A stretch of 64,000 nucleotides of DNA from Alphaproteobacteria bacterium (GTDB taxonomy: Bacteria > Pseudomonadota > Alphaproteobacteria > SHVP01), in assembly GCA_016869765.1 (NCBI GenBank), contig VGES01000003.1, positions 50,217 to 114,216 of the forward strand, read 5' to 3'. A program made the translations under genes and the position numbers. The first letter of the stretch is position 1. The number at the start of each line of letters is the position of its first letter. This document shows positions 28,711 through 38,242 of this stretch, piece after piece. The notes beneath the pieces are model-generated. The model worked only from the letters and a program-made list of their open reading frames with translations. It was not told the DNA's origin and searched no databases.

Positions 28711-29216
28711 CCCAGGATGCAGAGCCGCGTATCGCCGCTGCAGTGTTCCAGGATCTGGAGCAGGTCGTCCCGGGCGACCGCGACACACCCCGCCGTCGGT
28801 TCGTAGTCCCCGCTCGCCACGTGCAGGAAGATGGCGCTGCCGCAGCCGGGAATCGCGGGCGCGTCGTTGAAACCGAGGACAACGACGATGTCGTAGAGCG
28901 AGTCATCGCGCCACAGGGTCTCCGCGCTCGCCGGATGGGGCAAGGTGACGAACTGGTTGTAGCGCTCGTCGCGCGGATCGTCGCACCAACCGTCCGTTGG
29001 CGACGTGGCGTCCGTTTTCAATCCGGTTCGCGGCGGGGTGAGTCGATCGGCGCGGTAGAAGACGCGGCGCAGGCTGAAACAACCCATCGGGGTGGCGCCG
29101 TCCCCTTCCCGTTTGGTGACCGCAACGCCCGCCCGGCCGAGCGCGCATCGGTAGGGCCGGCCGCGCCATTTGAGGCGTCCGTCAGGCGAGACCGCGATGA
29201 TGTTCGAAAACGGCAT
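28707..29216 (-). CDS. L,D-transpeptidase (YkuD) family protein
   Basis: The product has 169 residues from the ATG at 29216. The first strand (IIAVSPDGRLKWRGRPYRCALGRAGV) and the catalytic block FLHVASGDYEPTAGCVAVARDDL give the histidine and cysteine of the YkuD fold, which forms 3-3 peptidoglycan cross-links or attaches lipoproteins. The classic HGC is AGC here. No signal peptide is seen from this start, which is typical of the short cytoplasm-predicted subgroup; a longer start further upstream cannot be excluded. Confidence 0.85.
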   Translation of the reverse strand: MPFSNIIAVSPDGRLKWRGRPYRCALGRAGVAVTKREGDGATPMGCFSLRRVFYRADRLTPPRTGLKTDATSPTDGWCDDPRDERYNQFVTLPHPASAETLWRDDSLYDIVVVLGFNDAPAIPGCGSAIFLHVASGDYEPTAGCVAVARDDLLQILEHCSGDTRLCILG

Positions 29217-29322
29217 CCGTATCCTTAGGGGAATGACCTGCGCCGTTCGCGGCGGCCGCACGACCGCCCGGGGCAGGGCCACAGTGAGTACCAAGACTCC
29301 TCCTCCGACAAAACCACAAAAC

Positions 29323-30243
29323 CTATAGTCGCTCTTCCGTTTCCTGGCGGCGCTCGTCGCCGGCAGGCCGAAGCTGGCTCGCCTGCTGATACCGCTTGAA
29401 GATGTCGAGCAGTTCGACCGCCGTGTATTCCTCGGCCCGACGTACGGTGGCGCCCTCGCGGGCGACGGTCGCCGTCGCAGGCAACGGCCCCTTGCCCTTC
29501 GTCGCCACATTGGGCGGCAGCATCATCGGGTAGGGGCTCACGGCCGTGTTGATCCGGGGCGTGCTGAGGAAGGCCGGTCGTTGAGCGTTGTTCGATGGCG
29601 TGATCGGTGCGGGCGCGGCCGGTCCGGGGGCCGCGCTCGCGACGATGGTCGCTTGTTCGATCGGCCCGAGCTCGGCCACGTCGATTTTTTCGTCGTTCAG
29701 CTTGTCGGATGCGCCACCTTTGGACGCGATCGCGACGGCGGCCGGTATCTCGTCGACCAACGGGACCGACTTGTCTTTGAAACCCAACGCGGCCATGACG
29801 TGACCGCCGGCCGACTTGCCCGAGACGTCTTCGAGCATGGAGTCCGCCACCGACGAAACGAGACCCAGCGGTCCGCCGAAGATCGTTCCACCGATGATAC
29901 GCGCGCCCGGGGACACGGTTTCGCCCGTGATGGACCGATAGATGGAGCCCACCACCGGCAAATGCTGTAGGGGGTTCAGCGTGTCGAGGACGTCGCGGAA
30001 GGTAAATCCGTCCTTGCCCCAAAAGGTGCCCTCGGGCTTGGCGGGGGATTGCATCGAGGCCGTCCAGGCCTCCATGTCATCGCCCGGGAACAGCGTCCGC
30101 GGTTGGGCGTTCGGCTGGGCCCGGTCACGGTTCGGCGCTGCCTCGGGGCGGTTTCGCGAGGCGAGCCAGCCTTCGAAATCGTCGCCAGGCAGAATCGTTC
30201 GAGTCGCGATGGAATTGGTAGATGATACGGCGCCGACGCTCAT
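29323..30243 (-). CDS. Conserved alphaproteobacterial protein of unknown function with a repeated PGDD motif
   Basis: The product has 306 residues; GGAGGG precedes the ATG at 30243. I do not recognise a named family. The first 65 residues contain the same short module twice: TRTILPGDDFEGWLASR and PRTLFPGDDMEAWTASM. Next comes a compact block rich in glycine (LNPLQHLPVVGSIYRSITGE, GGTIFGGPLGLVSSVADSMLE, GGHVMAALG) that could contact membrane. The C-terminal half is proline- and alanine-rich and low-complexity, ending in a charged helix (TAVELLDIFKRYQQASQ). It looks like a tethered or adaptor protein. Upstream, 30244-30365 holds only the gap to ribA, with an AT-rich patch. Confidence 0.6.
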   Translation of the reverse strand: MSVGAVSSTNSIATRTILPGDDFEGWLASRNRPEAAPNRDRAQPNAQPRTLFPGDDMEAWTASMQSPAKPEGTFWGKDGFTFRDVLDTLNPLQHLPVVGSIYRSITGETVSPGARIIGGTIFGGPLGLVSSVADSMLEDVSGKSAGGHVMAALGFKDKSVPLVDEIPAAVAIASKGGASDKLNDEKIDVAELGPIEQATIVASAAPGPAAPAPITPSNNAQRPAFLSTPRINTAVSPYPMMLPPNVATKGKGPLPATATVAREGATVRRAEEYTAVELLDIFKRYQQASQLRPAGDERRQETEERL

Positions 30244-30365
30244 GAGCCCTCCGCTTGGAGCGAAGCAAGCCCCGTTCCAAAGATAAATCGTTGTATTTCA
30301 ATTATTTAGATTGCGGGCTGGTCTGCCGGGCTGGCCCGGCGGTAAGACTTGCCGGGTCGCAAACG

Positions 30366-31466
30366 CTAGAGCAGATGGCCGCGTTCGGCCTTGGTCGCGA
30401 GATAGCGCTGATTGTGGGGATTGGCCGGGAAGGCGTGGCCAACGCGTTCGGTGACCGCGATGCCGCAGCGCTCCAAACCCGCCACTTTCTCGGGGTTGTT
30501 GGTCAAAAGGCGCACCCGCGGCACCCCAAGGCGGCGCAACATCTCGGCCGCCGGCAGGAAGACCCGCTCGTCTTCTTCGAACCCGAGCCGTCGATTGGCC
30601 TCCATCGTGTCGAACCCCTGATCCTGGAGGGCATAGGCGCGGAGCTTGTTGATGAGACCGATTCCGCGGCCCTCCTGGGCGAGATAGAGGAGGATTCCAC
30701 CGTTCCCCTGGGCAAACAGCGTGATGGCCCCCCGCAATTGGTCGCCACAATCGCAACGCAGGCTCGCGAGCAGGTCTCCCGTGAAACACTCCGAGTGCAG
30801 GCGGACCAGGGGTGGCATGTCACTCGAGGGCTCGCCGACGATGATCGCAACGTGTTCGACCCCGCCGTCCGACGGCCGAAAAGCGACGATTCGCACGTTC
30901 GCGGCGTCGGCCAGCGGGACCTGGGCACTGGATACGATGGTCAATGATCGGGCAGCATTCTCCTCGTAGGCGAGGATCGAGTCGGCTGATACGACCAGGT
31001 ATCCGGTGCCAACCCGCAGTGCCTCGACAGCAACGACCATCGGCGCCGGAAGAAGGCGGGCCACCTTGCACAGGCGAACGGCACTCGTGGCCAGCGGATG
31101 ATGGCCGGCGGTTCGGAACGGTCCACGAAGCGGGTTGTTCAAGTCGCTCGTCGCATCGCCGAGGCTTCGGATGGTATCGATCGCGAGTCGATCTGCGGCG
31201 ATGGTGACGACGTCGTCCCCCGTGGGTGGAACGTGCAGCACGGCCGCGCGGTTGGCCGTCAGCACCAGCAACGGCGGGCCTTCGATCGCGAGCCGTTCCA
31301 GCGATTCCGCGGTGATCAGTTCGCTCGCGAGAACGAGAAGCGCACGATTTTCGTCGCGCAGCACGATCGGAACCCCGCGCCGCAGATCCCCGATGGCCCG
31401 GGCGACGGCATGCAGTTCGTCGGTCATTGCGGCGGTGGGGGTGCCCTTCGGCATGGCAGCAGTCAT
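30366..31466 (-). CDS. ribA: GTP cyclohydrolase II with degenerate RibB-like N-terminal domain
   Basis: RibA opens the imidazole ring of GTP, the first step of riboflavin synthesis. The C-terminal part (from about residue 185 of 366) has the zinc block LHSECFTGDLLASLRCDCGDQL and the catalytic EGRGIGLINKLRAYALQDQGFDTMEAN. The N-terminal 160 residues still resemble DHBP synthase (AIGDLRRGVPIVLRDENR, LVLASELITAESL, LLVLTANRAAVL) but have lost the acidic catalytic loop, so this half is probably inactive and structural. The start is the ATG at 31466; others lie at 31454 and beyond. Divergent from the response regulator, with 130 bases between. Confidence 0.9.
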   Translation of the reverse strand: MTAAMPKGTPTAAMTDELHAVARAIGDLRRGVPIVLRDENRALLVLASELITAESLERLAIEGPPLLVLTANRAAVLHVPPTGDDVVTIAADRLAIDTIRSLGDATSDLNNPLRGPFRTAGHHPLATSAVRLCKVARLLPAPMVVAVEALRVGTGYLVVSADSILAYEENAARSLTIVSSAQVPLADAANVRIVAFRPSDGGVEHVAIIVGEPSSDMPPLVRLHSECFTGDLLASLRCDCGDQLRGAITLFAQGNGGILLYLAQEGRGIGLINKLRAYALQDQGFDTMEANRRLGFEEDERVFLPAAEMLRRLGVPRVRLLTNNPEKVAGLERCGIAVTERVGHAFPANPHNQRYLATKAERGHLL

Positions 31467-31596
31467 AGCCGATTTCCCGGTCTGCCGCCGCCTCCACCGG
31501 GTCGCTCGAGCGGGACCCAAAGGTCCATTGGTAACAACGCGTTAGGGGCCATCGATTCGTCGGGCACGATCCTGGCCGATAGGGTAAAACGTAACG

Positions 31597-32289
31597 ATGA
31601 TGACCGCCAAGAAACGCGTGCTGTTGGTCGACGACGATCTGGCCCTGCGATCGGCGCTGGCGGAACAGTTGTCGATGCACCCGGAATTCGAGGTCGAATC
31701 GGTCGGCGCCGGCAACGAGGCGCTCGACCGCACCCGCCAGGAGCGATTCGACCTGTTGTTGCTCGACGTCGGATTACCGGACATCGATGGCCGCGACGTT
31801 TGCCGTACGATCCGCCAATCCGGTCTCTCGATGCCCATCATCATGCTGACGGCGGCAGCCACCGAGGCAGACGAGCTGAAGGGCTTCGACTCGGGCATCA
31901 ACGATTACGTCACCAAGCCGTTTCGCCTCGCCAGCCTCCTCGCCCGGATGCGCACCCACCTGCGCCAATACGAGCAAAGTGAGGACGCGGTCTTCCGGAT
32001 CGGTCCCTACGCCTTTCGCCCGAGCGGGAAGGTTCTGACCAGAGACGGCAGCAAAACGAAGGTTCGGTTGACCGAGAAAGAGACCGCAATCCTCAAATAC
32101 CTATGCCGGATCGGCAACCGCTTGGTCACGCGTGAGGTGCTTCTTTCCGAGGTTTGGGGCTACAACGCCGGGGTGACAACCCACACGCTAGAGACCCACA
32201 TCTACAGGTTGCGCCAAAAAATGGAAGTGGACCCTGCGAAGGCCACCTTGCTGCTGACGGAACCGGGCGGCTACCGCTTGAACGTCTGA
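31597..32289 (+). CDS. OmpR/PhoB-type response regulator (orphan)
   Basis: The product has 230 residues. The receiver domain has the acidic pocket VDDD (12-14), the phosphorylation site Asp57 in LLLLDVGLPD, the switch threonine in MLTAAA and the lysine in VTKPF. The C-terminal winged helix (LTEKETAILKYLCRIGNRLVTREVLLSEVWGY, THTLETHIYRLRQKM) binds DNA. No histidine kinase gene is next to it on either side. The alphaproteobacterial orphan cell-envelope regulators are the closest guess, but the target is not visible. Confidence 0.92.
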   Translation: MMTAKKRVLLVDDDLALRSALAEQLSMHPEFEVESVGAGNEALDRTRQERFDLLLLDVGLPDIDGRDVCRTIRQSGLSMPIIMLTAAATEADELKGFDSGINDYVTKPFRLASLLARMRTHLRQYEQSEDAVFRIGPYAFRPSGKVLTRDGSKTKVRLTEKETAILKYLCRIGNRLVTREVLLSEVWGYNAGVTTHTLETHIYRLRQKMEVDPAKATLLLTEPGGYRLNV

Positions 32290-32369
32290 TCCCCGGCGGC
32301 TAAGAAGCTTTGCCAGCAAACTCGCGCAATCCTGATGCACCATATCGCCTCCACGGGTCGGAGCAGCCA

Positions 32370-33227
32370 TTGTCGGTAAACGACGACTTTTTTGTGCGCT
32401 TCTGGGGCGTTCGCGGAAGCGTGGCCTGTTCCGCACCCGATATCATCCGCTACGGCGGCAACACCTCCACCCTCGAGGTGTGGTGTGGCGATCAGCTGTT
32501 GATTTTCGATGCCGGGACGGGATTGCGTTACCTCGGCAACAGTCTGGCGTCGCGCAAAGGCCTCAAAGCCAAGCTGTTTCTGACGCACACCCATTTCGAC
32601 CATGTCTGTGGAATGCCGTTCTTCCGACCGGCATTCATTCCGACCAACGAGTTCGAAATCTGGGCCGGGCATCTGCTGCCCAAGCACACCATTCGCTACG
32701 CCCTCACGGAACTCATGATGGCACCGCTGTTTCCGGTGCCGCTGGAAATCTTCCAGTGCAAGTTGTCGTTTCACGATTTCAAGGGCGGCGACACCTTGAA
32801 GCCCTATCCGGATGTCGAGGTGCGCACATCGCCGCTCAATCACCCCAACGGAGCGACGGGATACCGCGTCGACTACAAGGGGCGATCGATCTGCTATCTC
32901 ACCGATACCGAGCACAAACAGGGCGGGATGGATCAGAACATTCTCAATCTGATCCGTGGCGCGGACCTGGTCGTCTACGACGGCATGTACACCGACGATG
33001 AATACAAGAACCGCGTCGGCTGGGGTCATTCGACGTGGCAGGAAGGCGCCCGGCTATGCGATGCGGCGGGGGTCGGCCAGTACTGCGTGTTCCACCATGA
33101 CCCCGATCACAACGACGACTTCATGGACGAGATCGCGCGCCAGGTTGCGACGTTGCGGCCCGGCTCGATCGTGGCGAAGGAAGGCATGAGCCTGCGCCCC
33201 GGCAACCGCGAGCCGTCGTTCGGGTAA
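32370..33227 (+). CDS. MBL-fold metallo-hydrolase
   Basis: The product has 285 residues. I choose TTG 32370 because GGAG lies 6 bases before it; the longer frame upstream is poorly conserved. The metal-binding motif HTHFDH and further ligands (LNHPNGATGYRVDY, YLTDTEH, HHDPDHND) fit the beta-lactamase/RNase Z-like fold. Relatives often act as cyclic phosphodiesterases or PhnP-like enzymes; the opening FWGVRGSVACSAPDIIRYGGNTSTLEV is the signature of this subgroup. The substrate is unknown. A methyltransferase gene follows after 12 bases. Confidence 0.88.
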   Translation: MSVNDDFFVRFWGVRGSVACSAPDIIRYGGNTSTLEVWCGDQLLIFDAGTGLRYLGNSLASRKGLKAKLFLTHTHFDHVCGMPFFRPAFIPTNEFEIWAGHLLPKHTIRYALTELMMAPLFPVPLEIFQCKLSFHDFKGGDTLKPYPDVEVRTSPLNHPNGATGYRVDYKGRSICYLTDTEHKQGGMDQNILNLIRGADLVVYDGMYTDDEYKNRVGWGHSTWQEGARLCDAAGVGQYCVFHHDPDHNDDFMDEIARQVATLRPGSIVAKEGMSLRPGNREPSFG

Positions 33228-33239
33228 CGGTCGACTGCG

Positions 33240-34073
33240 GTGGCGAACGCGCGCCGCCTGCTGTCGTTGCTGTCGACCGCCTTGGGTCGACCGCGTGGAT
33301 TCTTCCTTCCGTATCGCTACGCCGCCGGCATCGAACCGCCGCGCACGCCGTACGCGACCCTCGAGAACCTGTTCCGTGAGGCGAGCGCGTCCATGGCCGT
33401 ATGGCTGGCCGCCGGCGAGCGGCACGCCGCGAGCCTGACGGCGATCGCCGACGATGCTCCGGCTCCCGAACCGCGCTGGCGTCAAGACTGGTTTCCCCGA
33501 CTCGATGCGGCGATGGCCTACACGATCGTGCGCGAACGAGCGCCGAAGCGAATCGTCGAGATCGGTTCGGGCCACTCGACACGCTTCATGAGCCGCGCCG
33601 TCGCCGACGCCACGATGGTCACGAACGTCGCTTGCATCGACCCGGCGCCACGGGCCTCCTTGTCGGGGCTCCCCGTCGCGCTGCATCGCCGAACCCTGCA
33701 GGATGGCGACGATGAACTCGTCGCTGCACTCGCGCCGGGCGACGTTCTCTTCGTGGATTCGAGCCACCTCCTGATTCCCGGTTCGGACGTGGACATCGTT
33801 CTGAACCGGCTCGTGCCGGCATTGCCCAGAGGGGCGTTGCTGCACTTCCACGACATCTTCTTGCCCGATCCCTATCCTCGGGAATGGGCGTGGCGCGCCT
33901 ACAACGAACAGTCGGCCCTCGCCCCGCTGCTGATCGGAGGCAGGTTCAAGATTCTCTGGTCGAGCCACTATGTGCGAACGAGATTGGCGGCACGTCTCGA
34001 CGGCTCGCCGCTCGGGCGCCTGACGCTCGCGCCCGGCGCCCTCGAATCGAGCTTATGGCTCGAACGAACGTGA
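33240..34073 (+). CDS. Class I SAM-dependent methyltransferase
   Basis: The product has 277 residues from the GTG at 33240. The SAM-binding loop VEIGSGHSTRFMSRAV and the following acidic strand VACIDPAP are clear. Later blocks (DVLFVDSSHLL, GALLHFHDIFLPDPYP) match the class I methyltransferases found near glycan genes. The acceptor is unknown. It ends 14 bases from the end of the convergent permease gene, without a visible terminator. Confidence 0.8.
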   Translation: MANARRLLSLLSTALGRPRGFFLPYRYAAGIEPPRTPYATLENLFREASASMAVWLAAGERHAASLTAIADDAPAPEPRWRQDWFPRLDAAMAYTIVRERAPKRIVEIGSGHSTRFMSRAVADATMVTNVACIDPAPRASLSGLPVALHRRTLQDGDDELVAALAPGDVLFVDSSHLLIPGSDVDIVLNRLVPALPRGALLHFHDIFLPDPYPREWAWRAYNEQSALAPLLIGGRFKILWSSHYVRTRLAARLDGSPLGRLTLAPGALESSLWLERT

Positions 34074-34087
34074 GAAAACGGCGGACC

Positions 34088-35257
34088 CTACTTGTAGGGA
34101 TCGGCGGCGTCGCGCAACCCGTCGCCGAAGAAATTGAGCGCCAGGACCGTCACGATGACGGGGATCACGGGCAACATGAGCCAGGGATGGACCGCCACGA
34201 CGTTGATGTTCTGGGCTTCGTTGAGGAGAACGCCCCAACTCGTGATCGGCGGTCGTAGCCCGATCCCGAGGAACGACAGCGCGGTCTCCCCGAGGATCAT
34301 CGAGGGAACGGACAACGTTGCCGAGGCGATCAGGTGGCTCATGAACGACGGCAACAGGTGTTTTCCGATGATGCGTCGCGGCGACGCGCCCATGAGCATG
34401 GCCGCTGTCGCGAAGTCCTCCTCCCGGAGCGCCAGGAGCTTCGATCGGACGGCGCGGGCCAAACCGGTCCAGTCGATCAGGCCGAGGATGATCGTGATCC
34501 CGAAGTAGACGAGCACCGGGCTCCAGGTGACCGGAAGCGCCGCCGAAAGCGCCATCCACAGCGGCAGTTCCGGGAACGACCGAATGATCTCGATCATACG
34601 CTGCACGGTCGCATCGACGAAGCCGCCGTAGTACCCGGCCAGTCCGCCCAGGATGATGCCGATCAAGAAGCTGATCGTGATTCCGATCAGTCCGACGGTG
34701 AGCGAGATCCGCGTTCCGATGATGATTCGGGACAGCACGTCTCGTCCGAGGCGGTCCGTGCCGAGAATGAACGCCGTGCCGCCGTGGGCCGGGCAGAACA
34801 GGTGCAGGTCGGCCTCCAACATGCCCCAGAACATGTACTCGCTGCCGCGACAGAAGAACCGCAGTTCCTGGATTTTCTTGGGATTGGGCGTGTACTCGCG
34901 CGTCAACGTGTCGAGGTTCAGTCGCACGTCGTAGCCATAGACGAACGGGCCGACGAACTTGCCCTCATGAAAGAGATGAATCTCCTGTGGTGGAGCATAG
35001 ATGTGGTTGCGGTCGCGGTGGTTGAGCTCGTAGGGCGCCAGGAACTCGCTGATCAGGATCGAGCCGTAGAGCACCAGGAGGATGACGCCGGAGATCACGG
35101 CCAACCTGTGGCGCCGAAACTTCCACCACATCATCGTCCACTGCGACGCACGGAAGAATCGTTCTTGCTCCGCCGTCATTTTCTCGACGGAGTAGGGGTC
35201 GAAGGTGTCCTTGGAGACGTAGTGATCGAGGCCCGGGCGGTCGGCGCGATCGGTCAT
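34088..35257 (-). CDS. Oligopeptide-type ABC transporter permease (DppC/OppC-like)
   Basis: The product has 389 residues from the ATG at 35257; the frame is open far upstream but that part is a shadow of the neighbouring permease gene. After an N-terminal cytoplasmic tail comes one membrane segment (VISGVILLVLYGSILISEFL), then a roughly 120-residue periplasmic insert (HIYAPPQEIHLFHEG to LHLFCPAHG), then five segments. The coupling EAA loop is ATAAMLMGASPRRIIGKHLLP. Relatives with this long insert import peptides or sugar-linked compounds. The start overlaps the partner permease stop as ATGA. Confidence 0.9.
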   Translation of the reverse strand: MTDRADRPGLDHYVSKDTFDPYSVEKMTAEQERFFRASQWTMMWWKFRRHRLAVISGVILLVLYGSILISEFLAPYELNHRDRNHIYAPPQEIHLFHEGKFVGPFVYGYDVRLNLDTLTREYTPNPKKIQELRFFCRGSEYMFWGMLEADLHLFCPAHGGTAFILGTDRLGRDVLSRIIIGTRISLTVGLIGITISFLIGIILGGLAGYYGGFVDATVQRMIEIIRSFPELPLWMALSAALPVTWSPVLVYFGITIILGLIDWTGLARAVRSKLLALREEDFATAAMLMGASPRRIIGKHLLPSFMSHLIASATLSVPSMILGETALSFLGIGLRPPITSWGVLLNEAQNINVVAVHPWLMLPVIPVIVTVLALNFFGDGLRDAADPYK

Positions 35258-36279
35258 CGCGTGCCTCCCGCACCGAGGCGAATGCGTGGATCGAGGGCAG
35301 CGAGTGCAAGATCGGAGAGAAACATGCCGATCACCGTCAGCGCCGCGAGCTGCATCAGGAACGATCCGGCGAGGAACTGATCCTGGGCTTCCAGCGCTTG
35401 CAGGAGCATGGGGCCCGTGGTCGGCAGCGACAGCACCACCGACACGATCGCCGCGCCCGAAATGATGTGGGGCAGGATATTGCCGATATCGGCGATGAAG
35501 GGGTTGAGCGACATGCGCAGCGGGTATTTCATCAGCAACCGGCCCGGGGACAGGCCCTTGGCGCGCCCGGTCACCACGTATTGCTTCTGCAGTTCGTCGA
35601 GCAGGTTGGCGCGCAGCCGCCGGATCATGCCGGCCGTGCCGGATGTCCCGATCACGATGGTGGGGACCAGCAGGTGCTCGATGATCGAACCGAACTTGCC
35701 CCAGGTCCAAGGCTGGCCGATGTAGCGCTCGTCCATGAGGCCGCCGATCTCGGTGCCGAGATAGCGGTTGCCGAGGTAGAGCAGCACGAGGGCCAGCAGG
35801 AAGTTCGGCGTCGCGAGGCCGAGGAAGCCGATGAACGTAAGGACGTGGTCCCCTACCGAATACTGGCGCACGGCGGAATACACGCCGATCGGAAACGACA
35901 CGACGTAGGTGAAGATGATCGTCGCCACGGAAACCACGATCGTCAGCCACAGGCGCTCGCCGACGACCTCGCTGACCGGCATGTCGTACTCGAACGAATG
36001 CCCCATATAACCCTGCAGCATGCCTTCGAATCCGTTGGCACCCGGCCACGCGCCCAACCACACGAGATACTGTTCGATGAACGGCCGGTCGAGACCGTAC
36101 TGCGCGCGCATGAACGCGATCTTGTCGAGGGCCGCCTGATCGCCCTGCGACTGCAGTTCCGCCATCTTGTTGGACAGGTAGTCGCCGGGCGGGAGCTGGA
36201 TGATGATGAAGATCAGAAAGCTGATCACCAACAGCGTGGGGATCATGATCAGGACTCGACGCGCCAAGTAACTGAACAT
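35254..36279 (-). CDS. Oligopeptide-type ABC transporter permease (DppB/OppB-like)
   Basis: The product has 341 residues with six membrane segments; it begins with MFSYLARRVLIMIPTLLVIS, the canonical DppB/OppB opening. The EAA coupling loop (VTGRAKGLSPGRLLMKYPLRMSLNPFI) is in place. The periplasmic loop between segments 1 and 2 is the usual length. With the following permease it forms the membrane channel of the importer; the binding protein gene lies 46 bases upstream. Confidence 0.92.
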   Translation of the reverse strand: MFSYLARRVLIMIPTLLVISFLIFIIIQLPPGDYLSNKMAELQSQGDQAALDKIAFMRAQYGLDRPFIEQYLVWLGAWPGANGFEGMLQGYMGHSFEYDMPVSEVVGERLWLTIVVSVATIIFTYVVSFPIGVYSAVRQYSVGDHVLTFIGFLGLATPNFLLALVLLYLGNRYLGTEIGGLMDERYIGQPWTWGKFGSIIEHLLVPTIVIGTSGTAGMIRRLRANLLDELQKQYVVTGRAKGLSPGRLLMKYPLRMSLNPFIADIGNILPHIISGAAIVSVVLSLPTTGPMLLQALEAQDQFLAGSFLMQLAALTVIGMFLSDLALAALDPRIRLGAGGTR

Positions 36280-36325
36280 GCCCTCTTACTTCCTCAGAAC
36301 CTGAGCCGGGGACGGTCCGGCTCGA

Positions 36326-38242
36326 TCAGCGCTCGAACCAGAACGTGTCGGGCCGATAGACCCCGAAGTGGGCGCCCGGATCCCATCCGTACATGGCCTC
36401 GCGCGGGACGTTGCGCAGCGTGTTACGGACGACGACGGGCTGCATCACGCTGCTGACGATGCCGATCGTGAAAACCTGATCGGCGTGAATCGCCAGCATT
36501 TCGTGCCAGATGCGCTCGCGGTCCTTGATCGCTGGGCTGCTGTTCCACGCCTCGTTTAGTTCCGCGAGCCTGACGGCGGCCGCTAGGTCGGGCTTCTCGC
36601 CGGCCTGCCCCTTGGTCTCGTGGAACTGGCCCCATTTCGGCCATTGATAGTTGTACTGCGACAGCGGGGCGAGTTCGATCGGACTGGCGTCCGGCGTCGG
36701 CCGGCCGTTCTCCAGTCCGGTCCACACCGACATCTGGGTCTCCCCCGCGAAGATGCGGTTGCGGAAAACTTCGCGCTGGGATGGTTTGATGAACAGCTTC
36801 ACGCCAGCCTTCGCCCAGGTGTCCTTGATGAGTTGCAGGACGTCGACCTCTTCTTCGTTCTCACCGGCGGTTTCGACGACGATTTCGAACGGGCGCCCAT
36901 CGGGCAGCAAGCGAATGCGCTCGTTGTTACGCCTGGTCAGCCCGACATCGTCCAGCAGCCGGTTGGCCTGGCGCAGATCGAAATCCATCCACTTGGATTG
37001 GTAGCTCTCCTTGAACAGCGGGCTCTCCGGCAGAACCGTATTGGCGGCCTCGGTCGCGAGGCCGAAGTACAGCGACTGATTGATCAGCCCTCGGTCGATC
37101 GCCAACGACAATGCGCGGCGGACGCGGACGTCGCGGAACAACTTCCGCCATTCCGGATCGTTGATGTTGAGATTGGGGTAGAGGACGACGTGTGATCCTT
37201 TGGCTTCGCGCCAGAGGAACGTCCGGTAGTTGTTGCGTTTCTCACCCTCTTTGAGGAACGGGAAGTTGGAGAGCTGGATGTTGCGCGCCTGAAGGTCGAC
37301 TTCCCCGGCGCCGGCCTTGGCGGCGATGAGCTGGGGCGAAGCCTGGCTCATGATCACGCGATCGACATAGGGGAGCTGGCGTCCTTCCGCATCGACCCGG
37401 TGGAAATAGGGATTTCGTTCGAAGCGAAACCGCGTGGCCGGTGGTCGGGTTACGTTGACCCACGGCTGGACCGTCGGCAGGTCCGGGTTGTCGAATTCGT
37501 ACAGGTTGTCCTGCTTGTTGTGCATCGCCGCCCAGTTTTTGGCGCCGCCAGCCGCCCGTTCGTTCAGTTCGGCTTCGCTCGTATGCTTTATGTGGAATTT
37601 CTTCAGGTAGTGCGCCGGTCGAAACACGAATAGCGGAGACGCCCCGGCCAACCGCGGCAAGAAAAACGGATTGGGTTTGCTCCAACTGAAGCGCACGGTC
37701 GTCGGACTCAGCACCTCGAACTTCGCCGCTTCGCCGTCGATCAGCATCTCGATGGGCGGGCCGGACGGCGACAGCTCACGATTGTTGGCGCAGTCCTCCC
37801 ACCAGTAGCGGAAGTCTTCGGCGGTGAACGGTTGGCCGTCGGACCACCGGTGACCTGGGCGCAAGTGGAACGTGAAGACGCGCTCGTCGGCGACCTCGAA
37901 CTTCTCGAGCAGGTCGGCTTCCAGCCTGAGATCTTCGGTGTAACCGATCAGTCGTGAATAGCCGTAGACCACCATGAGGCGCACGTCGCGCGAGCGGCCG
38001 ATCAGCGTGCGCAACTCGCCGCCATGCCGTCCGATCTGGCGCTCCCCGGAGAATTTGACGACCGCCGGTGTTTTGGGCAGCCGCTGCTCGATCGGAGGCA
38101 GTTTTCCTGCCTTGACCTGCTCTTCGAGGACTGGCGGCTCGATGAAGGCGGCGTGCGCCAACGCCGACCACGCGAGCGCTACGAGCGCGACGGTCAGCCC
38201 GGGTACGACACGGCCCGCGACCGACCCCTGGGCACCCTTCAT
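36326..38242 (-). CDS. ABC transporter substrate-binding protein, family 5
   Basis: The product has 638 residues from the ATG at 38242, preceded by GGGAGG. The signal peptide (VVPGLTVALVALAWSALAHA) leads to a large two-lobed SBP_bac_5 protein (FTFHLRPGHRWSDGQPFTAEDFRYWWED is the family signature). It delivers an oligopeptide or similar ligand to the permease pair. The long form (over 600 residues) goes with the permease that has the large periplasmic insert. The start codon overlaps the ATPase stop as ATGA. Confidence 0.92.
   Translation of the reverse strand: MKGAQGSVAGRVVPGLTVALVALAWSALAHAAFIEPPVLEEQVKAGKLPPIEQRLPKTPAVVKFSGERQIGRHGGELRTLIGRSRDVRLMVVYGYSRLIGYTEDLRLEADLLEKFEVADERVFTFHLRPGHRWSDGQPFTAEDFRYWWEDCANNRELSPSGPPIEMLIDGEAAKFEVLSPTTVRFSWSKPNPFFLPRLAGASPLFVFRPAHYLKKFHIKHTSEAELNERAAGGAKNWAAMHNKQDNLYEFDNPDLPTVQPWVNVTRPPATRFRFERNPYFHRVDAEGRQLPYVDRVIMSQASPQLIAAKAGAGEVDLQARNIQLSNFPFLKEGEKRNNYRTFLWREAKGSHVVLYPNLNINDPEWRKLFRDVRVRRALSLAIDRGLINQSLYFGLATEAANTVLPESPLFKESYQSKWMDFDLRQANRLLDDVGLTRRNNERIRLLPDGRPFEIVVETAGENEEEVDVLQLIKDTWAKAGVKLFIKPSQREVFRNRIFAGETQMSVWTGLENGRPTPDASPIELAPLSQYNYQWPKWGQFHETKGQAGEKPDLAAAVRLAELNEAWNSSPAIKDRERIWHEMLAIHADQVFTIGIVSSVMQPVVVRNTLRNVPREAMYGWDPGAHFGVYRPDTFWFER

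Noticed and set aside
34334..36456. Long plus-strand frames opposite the permease and binding-protein genes
   Set aside because: They mirror the third-position pattern of well-supported minus-strand transporter genes and show no family features or ribosome sites.
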